The notes beneath the pieces were generated by a model. That model was given only the letters and a program-made list of their open reading frames with translations. It had not been told where the DNA came from and did no database searches. Below, piece after piece: positions 52,779 to 64,000 of a stretch of 64,000 bases of DNA (position 1 is the stretch's first letter; each line of letters opens with the position of its first letter). Made by a program: the position numbers and the translations under genes. Source of the DNA: JAZDFC01 sp043808235 (lineage in GTDB: Bacteria; Bacteroidota; Ignavibacteria; Ignavibacteriales; Melioribacteraceae); contig JAZDFC010000068.1 of the NCBI GenBank assembly GCA_043808235.1, positions 22,221-86,220 of the forward strand, in the 5' to 3' direction.

Positions 52779-54905
52779 ATGATGGATAAGAAAAGAATAT
52801 TATTTTTCCTAAGTATTTGTTTAATCCTCACTGCAAATTATTCCAAGTTTGCAGCCGGTGGTTATCATGAAAACAGCACACCTTCGAATGATAATAATAA
52901 AAACGATCAGGCAACAATTCAGAAATTAAAAAACGATCTGCAAACCGCCCGCCGTATTCACGACAATAATAAGCTTTCCGATGCAACATTCAAAATTGCC
53001 GAAGAATATAAAAAATCCGCTGTTACTGATTCTGCAATCAGTTATTATAATCAATACATAAAAACAGCCGAATCGTTAAAATTGACGGGGACTGAAAAGG
53101 AAAAGAATATTCAGTTGAATGAGAGAATCCTTTCGGCTTATGAAAATCTTTCTTCTCTATACCTTTATAATAACAATCACAACTCAATGCTTGATGCATC
53201 GTTGAAAGCATATTCGCTTTTAAAGGATAAAAGTCAAATAGAACGATTTTGCAATACAGTTAAGATGATTGGTTTTGCTCACTTCCTTCTTGGTAATTAC
53301 GAATCGTCCCTTCAATATTTTCAGGAAGGAATGCAATATACCGATAAAATTTCCAACAGCTTAAAAGCGGATTATTTTAGAGGAATGGGTTTTGTTCATC
53401 GCAATCTCGGCAATCACGAAAAATCAATTTATTATTTTGAAGAATGTTTGCATGTCTCCCAAATAACTAAGTTCCCTATGATACATATCTCCGCCACAAA
53501 CGAAATTGGCAATGTTTATTTTCTTCAAAACAATTTCCAAAAATCGCGAGAGTATCATGAACGCGCGCTGAAACTTGCCGAAGAAGCCAAGGATACTTTT
53601 GCAATCAACTATACAACTAACGATCTTGCCAATGATTATACTGCTCTCGGCAATTATTACAAAGCGATTAGTTTTTACAAAAAGGCAATTAAACTTGAAG
53701 ACATTATAAAAGATAATCGAGGTAAAAGTATCGGTTATCAAAATTTGGGTTCGTGCTACTTGAGGATAAAGGACTATGAAAACGCAAAATATTATTTATC
53801 GAAGTCATACGATTTGGCTGAACAATATCAATTTAAAAGTGAGATGAATGCGGCGCAAAATTGGCTTGCTGAATTATATTTCGAACAAGAAGATTTCGAA
53901 AAAGCGGCGATATATTTCCGCAAATACGCTCAATTAAGAGACTCACTCTTGAACAACGATAATCTAAAGCAGATTGCAGAAATGGAAACCAAGTATGATT
54001 CGGATCGAAAGAACAGGGAAAATGAATTATTGAAAAAAGACGCCAGGCTGAAAAAATTGGAATTAGATGATCAAATTAACTTCCGCAATTATTTAATTTT
54101 TCTCTCCCTGTTAATAACCGGTTTTTTAATAATACTTTGGAATCGATACCGCCTTAAGGTTAGAAGCAGTAAAATTATTGCTGCGCAGAAAAATGAATTG
54201 GAAAAACTGAACCGGGAATTGTCCGATCTCAATTTTACTAAAGATAAATTTTTCTCTATCATTGCTCATGATTTAAGAAATCCGTTTAACTCGATCATTG
54301 GATTTTCGTCAATGCTGATCGGCAATTTTGACGAAATGACAAAAGATGAAAAGCTCGAATCTATAAATGAAATAAACAAATCTTCCTTGAAGACTTATCA
54401 TCTTTTGGAGAATCTTCTTTTCTGGGCAAAGTCTCAAACAGGCGCTTTGAAAGTTGAGAAACAAAATGTGGACTTGAAAAAAGTTGCGGAGGAAAATATT
54501 AAATTAGTTTCCGAGACGGCTAAATCGAAAAATATTTCCATTAAAAATTTAATTAGAGATGATTGCCGGGTATTTGCAGATGAATTCATGATTTCGACAA
54601 TCCTCAGAAATTTGTTGAGCAATGCAATAAAATTTACAAATGAAGCCGGATGGATTGAAATAAGCGGCGAGCGGGTTGAATCCACAATAAAGTTATTTGT
54701 AAAAGATAATGGGGCTGGAATTCCGCCGGACAAACTTGAAAGCATTTTCACTCTCGATTCGGGAAAATCGCGCGAAGGAAAAGGATCCGGGCTCGGTTTA
54801 GTTTTATGTAAGGAATTCGCCGAAATGAACGGCGGTTCTATTGAAGCGAAAAGTGAACCGGGAGTTGGAAGTGAATTTATTGTTTCTTTAAAATCGTTAT
54901 CATGA
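52779..54905 (+). CDS. TPR-containing sensor histidine kinase
   Basis: A 708-residue membrane sensor. Layout: signal/anchor (ILFFLSICLILTANYSKFAAG), about seven TPR repeats in the periplasm (residues ~80-390; e.g. AHFLLGNYESSLQYFQEGMQY, AISFYKKAIKLEDII), one transmembrane span (~437-452, YLIFLSLLITGFLIILW), a coiled coil, HisKA with phospho-acceptor His near 497 (FSIIAHDLRNPFNSIIGFSSML) and HATPase_c with N box NLLSNAIKF, G1 DNGAGI and G2 GSGLGL. No response regulator lies next to it, so its partner is encoded elsewhere. The TPRs probably sense protein or peptide ligands; this is an inference from similar sensors. Confidence 0.93.
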   Translation: MMDKKRILFFLSICLILTANYSKFAAGGYHENSTPSNDNNKNDQATIQKLKNDLQTARRIHDNNKLSDATFKIAEEYKKSAVTDSAISYYNQYIKTAESLKLTGTEKEKNIQLNERILSAYENLSSLYLYNNNHNSMLDASLKAYSLLKDKSQIERFCNTVKMIGFAHFLLGNYESSLQYFQEGMQYTDKISNSLKADYFRGMGFVHRNLGNHEKSIYYFEECLHVSQITKFPMIHISATNEIGNVYFLQNNFQKSREYHERALKLAEEAKDTFAINYTTNDLANDYTALGNYYKAISFYKKAIKLEDIIKDNRGKSIGYQNLGSCYLRIKDYENAKYYLSKSYDLAEQYQFKSEMNAAQNWLAELYFEQEDFEKAAIYFRKYAQLRDSLLNNDNLKQIAEMETKYDSDRKNRENELLKKDARLKKLELDDQINFRNYLIFLSLLITGFLIILWNRYRLKVRSSKIIAAQKNELEKLNRELSDLNFTKDKFFSIIAHDLRNPFNSIIGFSSMLIGNFDEMTKDEKLESINEINKSSLKTYHLLENLLFWAKSQTGALKVEKQNVDLKKVAEENIKLVSETAKSKNISIKNLIRDDCRVFADEFMISTILRNLLSNAIKFTNEAGWIEISGERVESTIKLFVKDNGAGIPPDKLESIFTLDSGKSREGKGSGLGLVLCKEFAEMNGGSIEAKSEPGVGSEFIVSLKSLS

Positions 54906-54935
54906 ATTCAGGTAAAACAAATATTCCTATTAATT

Positions 54936-55289
54936 TTATTCGGAAATCATTGTTCCCCAGCCATCAAATAGTGAAGAATGTTTACCGGCTATTCCATACA
55001 TTAATCCGGTCCATTCCGTAATCACATCAACATCCAATTTCATAAACGGAGTAATTCCGATAATACTCCATTCATTTTCACCGGGAGCTTTTTCAACACC
55101 ATATATCTCGTAATTCAATTTGTATAAATCCACAGAAAGATTCGCTGCATTATTTTCATCATGAGAATAAAAGAAAAATTCTATCCGGGCTTCATTTGAG
55201 GAATTAAAACCGGATTCTTCTCGCAGATCAAGCACTCTTTTATTCAACTTTCGTTGGAATTTTTTATCAGGTTCCGGATTGGGATGCAC
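54936..55289 (-). CDS. RraB-like ribonuclease regulator domain protein
   Basis: A 117-residue acidic protein starting at a GTG. DLREESGFNSSNEARIEFFFYSHDENNAANLSVDLYKLNYEIYGVEK...EWSIIGITPFMKLDVDVITEWTGLMYGIAGKHSSLFDGWGTMIS matches the length and pattern of PF06877 (RraB; the DHxFxF and YDGWxT ends are recognisable in degenerate form). E. coli RraB binds RNase E and lowers its activity. Whether a ribonuclease is the partner here is unknown. No ribosome-binding site close by. It is transcribed away from the kinase gene. Confidence 0.7.
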   Translation of the reverse strand: MHPNPEPDKKFQRKLNKRVLDLREESGFNSSNEARIEFFFYSHDENNAANLSVDLYKLNYEIYGVEKAPGENEWSIIGITPFMKLDVDVITEWTGLMYGIAGKHSSLFDGWGTMISE

Positions 55290-55322
55290 ATAATTCTCAA
55301 AATTTTTTTATTAAAAATAATA

Positions 55323-55351
55323 AACCTCCGAACGAAAATCGAATGAGGATT
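55323..55351 (-). terminator. Intrinsic terminator after the YdjC-type gene, shares loop with the rrn terminator
   Basis: Minus-strand stem AATCCTC/GAGG-TT (one bulge) with T-rich sequence after it. The 18 nt AACGAAAATCGAATGAGG (55331-55348, plus) recur exactly at 60958-60975 in the rRNA terminator. It lies 130 nt after the stop at 55484. Confidence 0.6.
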
Positions 55352-55403
55352 AATATTTGAATTACACTTGCCGAAGCTGTGCCATGAGACGAACAGACTT
55401 CAT

Positions 55404-55439
55404 CCGGCTTCGTTGGACTTCTCCTTCCAACTTTGCTGG
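55404..55439. repeat. Imperfect inverted repeat in the gap downstream of the YdjC-type gene
   Basis: CCGGCTTCGTTGGA (55404-55417) and TCCAACTTTGCTGG (55426-55439) pair at 10 of 14 positions around an 8-nt loop. It resembles the dispersed intergenic repeats ending in ...GAAATGACAG common in Bacteroidota-type genomes. Non-coding. Confidence 0.5.
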
Positions 55440-55483
55440 ATCGAAATGACAGACTATATTTTTCCAAGATCTCTATTCATCAT

Positions 55484-56638
55484 TTATTTCAGGTAAATCA
55501 TCTTTTTAATTATCGTTTCGGATTTATAATTATTCTCGATATTTCCCCCGGTCATTAATCTTGCAAAATAAATTCCTGAGGTGATATTTTCCGGAATCCA
55601 TTCAATTTGATACTCACCCGCAGTTTTAAATTCATCAACAAGTGTGAAAACTTTATCACCTAATACAGAATAAACTTGTAATCTAACGTGACAAGGTTCA
55701 TTCACAAAATATTTTATAGTTGTTGCCGGGTTGAACGGATTGGGATAATTTTGTTGAAGTATAAATGCCTGTTGAGTTGGCTTAATTGATGAAACAGAGA
55801 ATGTATTGTATGTATCCAGGTAACTCACTAATTGAATATTATGATCTACAATGGTTTGTTTAATGCGGTCGCTGCAGAGTGCATCGGTTTCGGCTTGCCT
55901 ATGAACAGACATGCGCACGTTAGGATCCAAATTTCCGCTTCCTTTAATAGCCTGAGTTTCAGCGTTATCAAGTGATGGATGACAAACAATTACAGTCAAT
56001 CCACGCTGAAGATTTTCAAAAAGGGCGTTCATTGCATTTTCTTTGTTATCTACAGGTACTCCCCAAACATCAACCCACCGTGGCTCACCGTAAGGAACCA
56101 TGGGTAAATTATATTCAACTGACAGGTTATAAGTGATCTCGGTCCATTCCGCATTATAAATCGCCGTTCCCATGTGAAAGGACAGATGAGAAACGGTTGG
56201 GATATGTTCGATCGCCAGTTGGATCTGCCGCCTTAGTTCCATTTCAATTTCCTCGGATGAAGGATTGAGTGCTGCAAAACTATATTTATCAAGCGGGAAA
56301 TAACCGTCCTCATCTACAAGAGACGATGAATTTGTTATTGGTCCCCATTTGTAATTAGCCCATTCACTTGTTAAAGTTAAATGAGCCCCCACATCCAGGC
56401 CGGGATTATCGCAAAGCATTTCGGCCGCATCCAAAAACCAGGGACCGTTCACCAATACCTCGGTTGATGTTAGGATCCCTTCCTGATATGCTTTAATGCA
56501 AGCTTCGTTTGTAGCGTGACAAAACCCCATGTCGTCGCCGCGTACGATTAATTTTATGGCTTCTTGACCAATTGCCGGAATGGTAAAGGTCAAGATAATT
56601 ACTAAATCGAAAGTCAAAATACATTTTAGCAGCTTCAT
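55484..56638 (-). CDS. Secreted YdjC/ChbG-type carbohydrate deacetylase with T9SS sorting domain
   Basis: A 384-residue exported enzyme. The start is the ATG at 56638, preceded by GGAG, and begins the signal peptide MKLLKCILTFDLVIILTFTIPAIGQ. The body is a YdjC-like deacetylase barrel: VRGDDMGFCHATNEA (metal Asp pair), DVGAHLTLTSEWANYKWGP, and SHLSFHMGTA with a metal histidine. A type IX sorting domain follows (LQQNYPNPFNPATTIKYFV ... GIYFARLMTGG ... KMIYLK). The family usually deacetylates chitooligosaccharides in the cytoplasm; the secretion signal here suggests an extracellular polysaccharide target. It is 22 nt downstream of the FG-GAP protein gene. Confidence 0.85.
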   Translation of the reverse strand: MKLLKCILTFDLVIILTFTIPAIGQEAIKLIVRGDDMGFCHATNEACIKAYQEGILTSTEVLVNGPWFLDAAEMLCDNPGLDVGAHLTLTSEWANYKWGPITNSSSLVDEDGYFPLDKYSFAALNPSSEEIEMELRRQIQLAIEHIPTVSHLSFHMGTAIYNAEWTEITYNLSVEYNLPMVPYGEPRWVDVWGVPVDNKENAMNALFENLQRGLTVIVCHPSLDNAETQAIKGSGNLDPNVRMSVHRQAETDALCSDRIKQTIVDHNIQLVSYLDTYNTFSVSSIKPTQQAFILQQNYPNPFNPATTIKYFVNEPCHVRLQVYSVLGDKVFTLVDEFKTAGEYQIEWIPENITSGIYFARLMTGGNIENNYKSETIIKKMIYLK

Positions 56639-56660
56639 ATTTTTCTCCTGTTTAATGGAT

Positions 56661-58124
56661 TTATTTTTGTAAAACAAGTTTTATTGTTTTTGATAGAGAA
56701 CTTACGCGAAGAAGTGCCAAATATACTCCGCCGGATAAATTATCCGGGGTCCAATTTATTTGATGTTCGCCCGCCGTTTCCTTTCTGTTAATAAGAATTT
56801 CGATTTCTTCACCAAGCAGCGAAAATATTTTCAAGATTACATGACACGATTCCGGCAGACTGTATTTAAAAGTTGTTGAGGGATTAAATGGGTTGGGATA
56901 ATTTTGAAATAATTCAAAAGTCACCGGCAATTCGGAATTTTCTATTTCTACCGAAGTGGTTATAATAGGATTTTCAAACCAAACAATTTCCCCGATTGTC
57001 TCCGGGAATAAGTTCCCTCCGCCCGCAAGAATATCTTTATCACCGTCATTATCAAAATCCGCCGTACAAATAACACCTGGATTTAAAAGAGAGTTATTAA
57101 TTATTTGATATGAATTAAATGTTCCGTTCCCGTTATTGAAAATTGCATTTACTCTATCTATACTATTTGCCCATAATAAATCCACATCATTATCATTATC
57201 TATATCATCTGCAAATACAGTCCCCAGGTAAGTTTGAGCTACAGTGATTGAAGGTGCAAAAACAGTCTGTCCGTTGGAATTTTCTAAATATAAAATACCG
57301 TTTTCGGTAGCCGCTAAAATATCGGTAAAAGAATCGTTGTTAATATCTGCGCCACAAATTGACTGAATTCCGGAAAATTCTTCTAAAAAATCCGGACTAT
57401 CAAATTCAGCATTCCCGATATTTTTTAAAAAATATAATTTTGAGATCTCCAATGTATTTATCAATGCGACAATATCTATATCGCCGTCAAGATCAAAATC
57501 ATCAACTATTAAATTTTCGGCACCATTCCATTGCGAAGTATCGGAATACAAAATTTTTATCCCGCTGAAACTTCCACCACCGTCCAGATTTTCGAACCAA
57601 AAAACCGAATGAGTATTGAAATATGATACACAAATTATATCCGTATCGCCGTCAAGATCCAGATCGGCTGTTTTTATGCAATTAGTATGCGCCGAATTAT
57701 TTGTAAGAACTTTTGTGCCGCTGAAATTACCCTGTCCGTCCAAATTTTCGAACCAGGATATTTGCTCGCTGTCATCCGATGCAATAATATCAATATCATT
57801 ATCCCCATCTAAGTCGGCAGCGTGGATAACTGTCATCATTACAAAATTTTCACATTGAATATAATTCGCGGTGCTGAAAGAACCTTTTCCATCCATATTT
57901 TTAAATATAATTATTTGGTTATTTTGGGTTCGAACGCCTGCGTAATTTGCAACCAGCACATCTTTATCACCATCTCCGTCAATATCTGCCGTACAAATAT
58001 TATATGGCGTTCTGTTATCAAAATCAGTAGAAATAAAATGTTTTTCGAGATTGCTGAATTGTCCTTTAACAACATTACAAAGAAGAAATAGAAAAGTAAT
58101 AAATGATAAAACTGAGATTTTCAT
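56661..58124 (-). CDS. FG-GAP/VCBS-repeat secreted protein with T9SS sorting domain
   Basis: A 487-residue exported protein with signal peptide MKISVLSFITFLFLLCNVVKGQ and GGAG upstream. About seven repeats of DxDGDxDIxxx(S/A) type (ADIDGDGDKDVLVA, ADLDGDNDIDIIAS, DDFDLDGDIDIVAL, ADFDNDGDKDILAG) form a calcium-binding beta-propeller as in integrin FG-GAP folds. The sorting domain begins at ELFQNYPNPFNPSTTFKY. It likely works at the surface in adhesion or ligand binding. It sits directly upstream of the YdjC-type gene. Confidence 0.88.
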   Translation of the reverse strand: MKISVLSFITFLFLLCNVVKGQFSNLEKHFISTDFDNRTPYNICTADIDGDGDKDVLVANYAGVRTQNNQIIIFKNMDGKGSFSTANYIQCENFVMMTVIHAADLDGDNDIDIIASDDSEQISWFENLDGQGNFSGTKVLTNNSAHTNCIKTADLDLDGDTDIICVSYFNTHSVFWFENLDGGGSFSGIKILYSDTSQWNGAENLIVDDFDLDGDIDIVALINTLEISKLYFLKNIGNAEFDSPDFLEEFSGIQSICGADINNDSFTDILAATENGILYLENSNGQTVFAPSITVAQTYLGTVFADDIDNDNDVDLLWANSIDRVNAIFNNGNGTFNSYQIINNSLLNPGVICTADFDNDGDKDILAGGGNLFPETIGEIVWFENPIITTSVEIENSELPVTFELFQNYPNPFNPSTTFKYSLPESCHVILKIFSLLGEEIEILINRKETAGEHQINWTPDNLSGGVYLALLRVSSLSKTIKLVLQK

Positions 58125-58289
58125 AACCGCTCCAATTAAAATTACTTGATTATCTATCTCTATTAAAAAATCCTCTTTTGTATCTGTATTTCGGATGAAA
58201 AGAGGAATTGCTCCATCTCATCTGCTTTATTTAGAATAATCCTTTTACGAAATACTTCCTTATTTCTATGTGAATGCTGGAAACGCGAT

Positions 58290-59522
58290 TTATTTCAAGT
58301 ATTCCATTTTTTTCGTATTTATAAATTGACCGGATTTTATTCGGTAAAAATAAATTCCACTCGGTAAATCTTGTGGCTTCCATTGTAATTGATATTTTCC
58401 CGCTGTTTGAAATTCATTCACTAACGTTTCTAATTTTTGTCCAAGCACATTGAAAATTTCAAGTGTAATCAAACCGGCTTGAGGTAATCTGTAACAAATT
58501 GTAGTAACCGGATTAAACGGGTTTGGATAATTTTGTTCAAGCGAGAATGATTCCGGAATATTTTCATCTGGTGTTTGTACAAAAGTATCGGTGCTTTCAA
58601 TAATGTATCTGAGTGCGTTAAAAACATTACTTTTAATACAGTAGTGAAGGGAAATCGGACCAAGCGGCGGCGAATCCGAACTCATACTCAACGTACCGTA
58701 AATGAGATATTCATTGTTGTTTGTATAAAAAATTGAGCTTCCGCTCTGACCGAGGAATGAAGGGAACTTATAACCCAGTCCGAGGACATCCCCGAAACTA
58801 TCTACATCAATTAAGCCGTAATTGTAATACAATGTATCGCCGCAATGTTCGGGATATTGATCGTAATCATTACCGGGATAGCTGAACTTATGCAGCACAC
58901 GGTCATCGAAATAATTGTGATCGTTGTTAAATGCTATGCCCATCCACCCGCAAGAATTACCGATCGGTTTTTCTAATTCAATAATAGCGATGTCCTCCCA
59001 GCCTGTGTTAAAATACCAACTAATAGGAATATAAAATTTTGTGCTGACGGCTGTACCGTACAAAGAATTGTCTTCATTGTTGTCGTAACCCGGTGCAGCC
59101 AAAAGACTATCTACAAACTCGCTGTTATTTATCCAAATACCGTGTGCGCAGGTGAGTACCAGTTTTGGCGATATCATCGTCCCTGTGCACCAATTTAGTA
59201 AAGATCCGTTAACGAACCTTTTCAGATTTACGATTGCGCTTAGCGGAAATTTATTTTTATCAAGTTGCGGTTGCGCTTTACTGAAATAAGTAAATCCGGA
59301 ATTAGGATAAGTATCGGTCGGAGGATTTGTATTCAGGTACTGTAACTCATTAGGGTAATGCCAATTTGTATTATCACCCGTTCCGGTTGAAAAATTTCCG
59401 GAAGGGATTATAATACTTATTTCTTTTGTTCTGCAATTGTAAGAAATTAATGTATCCGCCTGGGCAAATATTTTTATTGCTGAAAAAAGAATAACAGTCA
59501 GAATGAATCGTATTCTATTCAT
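58290..59522 (-). CDS. Secreted trypsin-like serine protease with T9SS sorting domain, paralogue 1
   Basis: A 410-residue exported protease. Signal peptide MNRIRFILTVILFSAIKIFAQ. The triad is complete: His in LTCAHGIWI, Asp in WEDIAIIELEKPIG, Ser in GQSGSSIFY. A CTGT segment (LNWCTGTMISPKLVLTCAHG) is the usual chymotrypsin-fold strand. The sorting domain is QNYPNPFNPVTTICYRLPQ ... GIYFYRIKSG ... KMEYLK. It lies 13 nt after its paralogue at 59536 and is probably co-transcribed. Similar in plan to V8/glutamyl-endopeptidase-like enzymes; specificity is not readable. Confidence 0.9.
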   Translation of the reverse strand: MNRIRFILTVILFSAIKIFAQADTLISYNCRTKEISIIIPSGNFSTGTGDNTNWHYPNELQYLNTNPPTDTYPNSGFTYFSKAQPQLDKNKFPLSAIVNLKRFVNGSLLNWCTGTMISPKLVLTCAHGIWINNSEFVDSLLAAPGYDNNEDNSLYGTAVSTKFYIPISWYFNTGWEDIAIIELEKPIGNSCGWMGIAFNNDHNYFDDRVLHKFSYPGNDYDQYPEHCGDTLYYNYGLIDVDSFGDVLGLGYKFPSFLGQSGSSIFYTNNNEYLIYGTLSMSSDSPPLGPISLHYCIKSNVFNALRYIIESTDTFVQTPDENIPESFSLEQNYPNPFNPVTTICYRLPQAGLITLEIFNVLGQKLETLVNEFQTAGKYQLQWKPQDLPSGIYFYRIKSGQFINTKKMEYLK

Positions 59523-59535
59523 GAATCACTTACCT

Positions 59536-60786
59536 TTACTTCAATAAAATAATTTTGATTGCTTCTCTGTAATGTATTTGGTTTCGAGAACCCGATGCCG
59601 ACATCATGATAAAATGAACTCCGCTTGACTGAAACGAATTTGCCGGTATTGCTAATGAATGTAAACCGGTTTGTCTAAATTCATCTGTTAAAGTTGCCTG
59701 ATCTTGTCCAATCATATTAAATACTTTTAAAATAATATGACAGTCAACCGGCAAGTAGTAATTTAGTGTCGTTATCGAATTAAACGGATTTGGAAAATTT
59801 TGACTTAATTTGAACTCCGACGACGGTTCAATTTCTGTCGCCAAGTCAACCGCAGGCGAATTCTCTATAATATATTTAAATGCGTGGAAAATGTTTTTTG
59901 TTATCGGGCTGTGAAAAGTAATATTATTGCCTTGTTCACCAAGATCGGTCGTTCCATGTAAAATAGCTATCGAGTACCAATATGAATTATTACTCATAAT
60001 AAGCGAGCTGCCGCTTTGACCACCTGAAGCCTCGCCATGATAACCGATGCCCCATAATTCTTCATAAACATCTAGGATTCCGTAACCGTAATACATTATA
60101 TCGCCATTGTACGGAGTTTCTTTCGGATAGCCGAATTGATGCAGAACTTTCCCCGGATGTAATTCATCCGGTTCGGAACTTGCAATTCCAATCCAACCAG
60201 TTTTTTCACCCAATGGCTCGGATAACTCAACTAAGGCTACATCATCCTTGAAAATCATTGTGTTTTCATAAAAACTCTTAAGGATATAAAACCGTTTACT
60301 TATACAACTTCCAAATTCAGGATTAATTATGCCGTTATCAAAAGCAGGCGCAATCAGTAAACTATCACGAAAAGTTTTTGTTTGCCGGTCAAAAACTACG
60401 TGTGCAGCAGAAATCACAAATCTTGAACTTATTAATGTACCGGTACAATAATTTTCTCGATATCCTTGATCAACTTTAAAAAAACTAACAATTGTCCTTA
60501 GCGGGAAATGTTCTATATTAAAAAGAGAGTAAGCTTGTGTTATTTGTGTAAATCTTGAATTTGGTAAAGTATTTTCCGGAGGAGTTGTATCCAGGGTAGC
60601 GATTTCTTCGGATTGCCCAAGATTCCAACTCAAATAATTTGATTCGTTGCCCGGTGGTATTTCAATTGAAGGGATCATCAGAATTGTTTTTGTTGAGCAA
60701 TCGTATGAAATGATTTCAGCTGATTGTGATAGGACGTTGATTTCAAAAATACAAATAAGCAAAAATATAAAAACAGTTTTATTCAT
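59536..60786 (-). CDS. Secreted trypsin-like serine protease with T9SS sorting domain, paralogue 2
   Basis: A 416-residue paralogue of the next gene. The start is the ATG at 60786, with AGGAG 8 nt upstream; a GTG two codons earlier is less likely. Signal peptide MNKTVFIFLLICIFEINVLSQ. Triad: His in ISAAHVVFD, Asp in FKDDVALVELSEPLG, Ser in GGQSGSSLIM. The CTGTLISSRFVIS strand is conserved. The sorting domain is QNFPNPFNSITTLNYYL, with NPFNS instead of NPFNP. Both copies share a TKTILMIPS-like segment after the signal peptide that may be a short propeptide. Confidence 0.9.
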   Translation of the reverse strand: MNKTVFIFLLICIFEINVLSQSAEIISYDCSTKTILMIPSIEIPPGNESNYLSWNLGQSEEIATLDTTPPENTLPNSRFTQITQAYSLFNIEHFPLRTIVSFFKVDQGYRENYCTGTLISSRFVISAAHVVFDRQTKTFRDSLLIAPAFDNGIINPEFGSCISKRFYILKSFYENTMIFKDDVALVELSEPLGEKTGWIGIASSEPDELHPGKVLHQFGYPKETPYNGDIMYYGYGILDVYEELWGIGYHGEASGGQSGSSLIMSNNSYWYSIAILHGTTDLGEQGNNITFHSPITKNIFHAFKYIIENSPAVDLATEIEPSSEFKLSQNFPNPFNSITTLNYYLPVDCHIILKVFNMIGQDQATLTDEFRQTGLHSLAIPANSFQSSGVHFIMMSASGSRNQIHYREAIKIILLK

Positions 60787-60940
60787 TACCACTTCTCCTA
60801 AAAAAAGGAATGCAGTTGAAAATATTTTTATGTTTCTAACTTTTGTTGCTGAATATCTATATCAAATATTTTATTCTTTCAGAAAATTGGGTGATTTGAT
60901 ATAATACGATTTTTCGAATGATTACCCTACCAACCGATTT

Positions 60941-60978
60941 AAAATAAAAAACCCTCAAACGAAAATCGAATGAGGGTT
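60941..60978 (-). terminator. rRNA operon terminator
   Basis: On the minus strand AACCCTCA (60978-60971) pairs with TGAGGGTT (60957-60950) around a 13-nt loop that itself has a CGA/TCG mini-stem, and TTTTTTATTTT follows. It lies 13 nt after the 5S gene. Its 18-nt loop-and-stem core recurs at 55331-55348. Confidence 0.85.
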
Positions 60979-60990
60979 AGAAAATTAAAT

Positions 60991-61105
60991 CCTGGCGACG
61001 ACCTACTCTTCCACGCAGTTGCCCACGCAGTACCATCGGCGCGGCAGAGCTTAACTACTCTGTTCGGAATGGGAAGAGGTGTTTCCTCTGCGCTATAGCC
61101 GCCAG
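60991..61105 (-). rRNA. rrf: 5S ribosomal RNA
   Basis: About 115 nt on the minus strand. The 5' end CTGGCGGCTATAGCGCAGAGG and 3' end GTCGCCAGG form helix I. The interior CCCATTCCGAACAGAGTAGTTAAGC is the loop B / helix III signature of 5S rRNA, followed by CCGATGGTACTGCGTGGG. It follows 23S by about 80 nt. Confidence 0.95.
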
Positions 61106-61187
61106 AAAACTTTTTCAGATATTTCTGTCAAAAAAAAATAAAGATTGGAAGAATGAATCTACAATTCGAATTTTAATAAAATTTTTA

Positions 61188-64000
<2,813 letters not shown>

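Overview
The window is AT-rich bacterial chromosome that most resembles the Ignavibacteria / Chlorobi-Bacteroidota lineage. The evidence is six secreted proteins ending in a type IX secretion (T9SS) sorting domain with the NYPNPFNP-type signature, a TonB-dependent receptor with a carboxypeptidase-regulatory-like domain, and a DUF5683-like protein. Unlike typical Bacteroidetes, many genes have clear GGAGG ribosome-binding sites and good sigma70-type promoters. The placement is inference from content; no 16S gene is present.

Region 1 (1-14.1 kb, all minus strand) is the transcription/translation supercluster: tRNA-Tyr, tRNA-Gly, tRNA-Thr, rpmG, tRNA-Trp, secE, nusG, rplK, rplA, rplJ, rplL, rpoB, rpoC, rpsL, rpsG and a fusA that runs off the left edge. 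Three control sites are visible: a GC-rich hairpin in the rplJ leader, a perfect 12-bp attenuator-like hairpin between rplL and rpoB, and a near-consensus promoter between rpoC and rpsL. The tuf gene often found between tRNA-Thr and tRNA-Trp is absent.

Region 2 (14.2-32.9 kb): comM-like AAA+ protein, a T9SS cargo protein, nuoI-nuoH-nuoG, an M16 peptidase, another T9SS cargo, an OmpA-family protein, tRNA-Pro, an N-terminally abridged DnaE-family polymerase preceded by a palindrome, a TonB receptor with a structured leader, and a secreted nucleotide pyrophosphatase/phosphodiesterase.

Region 3 (32.9-33.9 kb) is a compact REP-associated tyrosine transposase (RAYT) gene surrounded by four copies of a ~100-bp double-hairpin repeat.

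Region 4 (33.9-44.2 kb, minus strand) is mostly housekeeping: degenerate polysaccharide-deacetylase-like protein, enoyl-CoA hydratase, small membrane/outer-membrane proteins, SDR oxidoreductase, truA, mtaB, rpsA, cmk, suhB.

Region 5 (44.4-47.7 kb) is a restriction-modification island: a candidate nuclease, a DPPY-type DNA methyltransferase, and a short MjaI-like nuclease fragment.

Region 6 (48-54.9 kb, plus strand): lon, methionine-(R)-sulfoxide reductase, dnaX and a TPR histidine kinase. Region 7 (54.9-60.8 kb, minus strand): an RraB-like protein and four consecutive T9SS-exported proteins (YdjC-type deacetylase, FG-GAP repeat protein, two trypsin-like proteases). Region 8 (60.9-64 kb, minus strand) is the 3' part of an rRNA operon: terminator, 5S and most of 23S, whose 5' end lies beyond the right edge.

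The most distinctive accessory structures are the RAYT/double-hairpin element, the polymerase gene lacking its catalytic half, and the R-M island. None of them proves a wholly new system.
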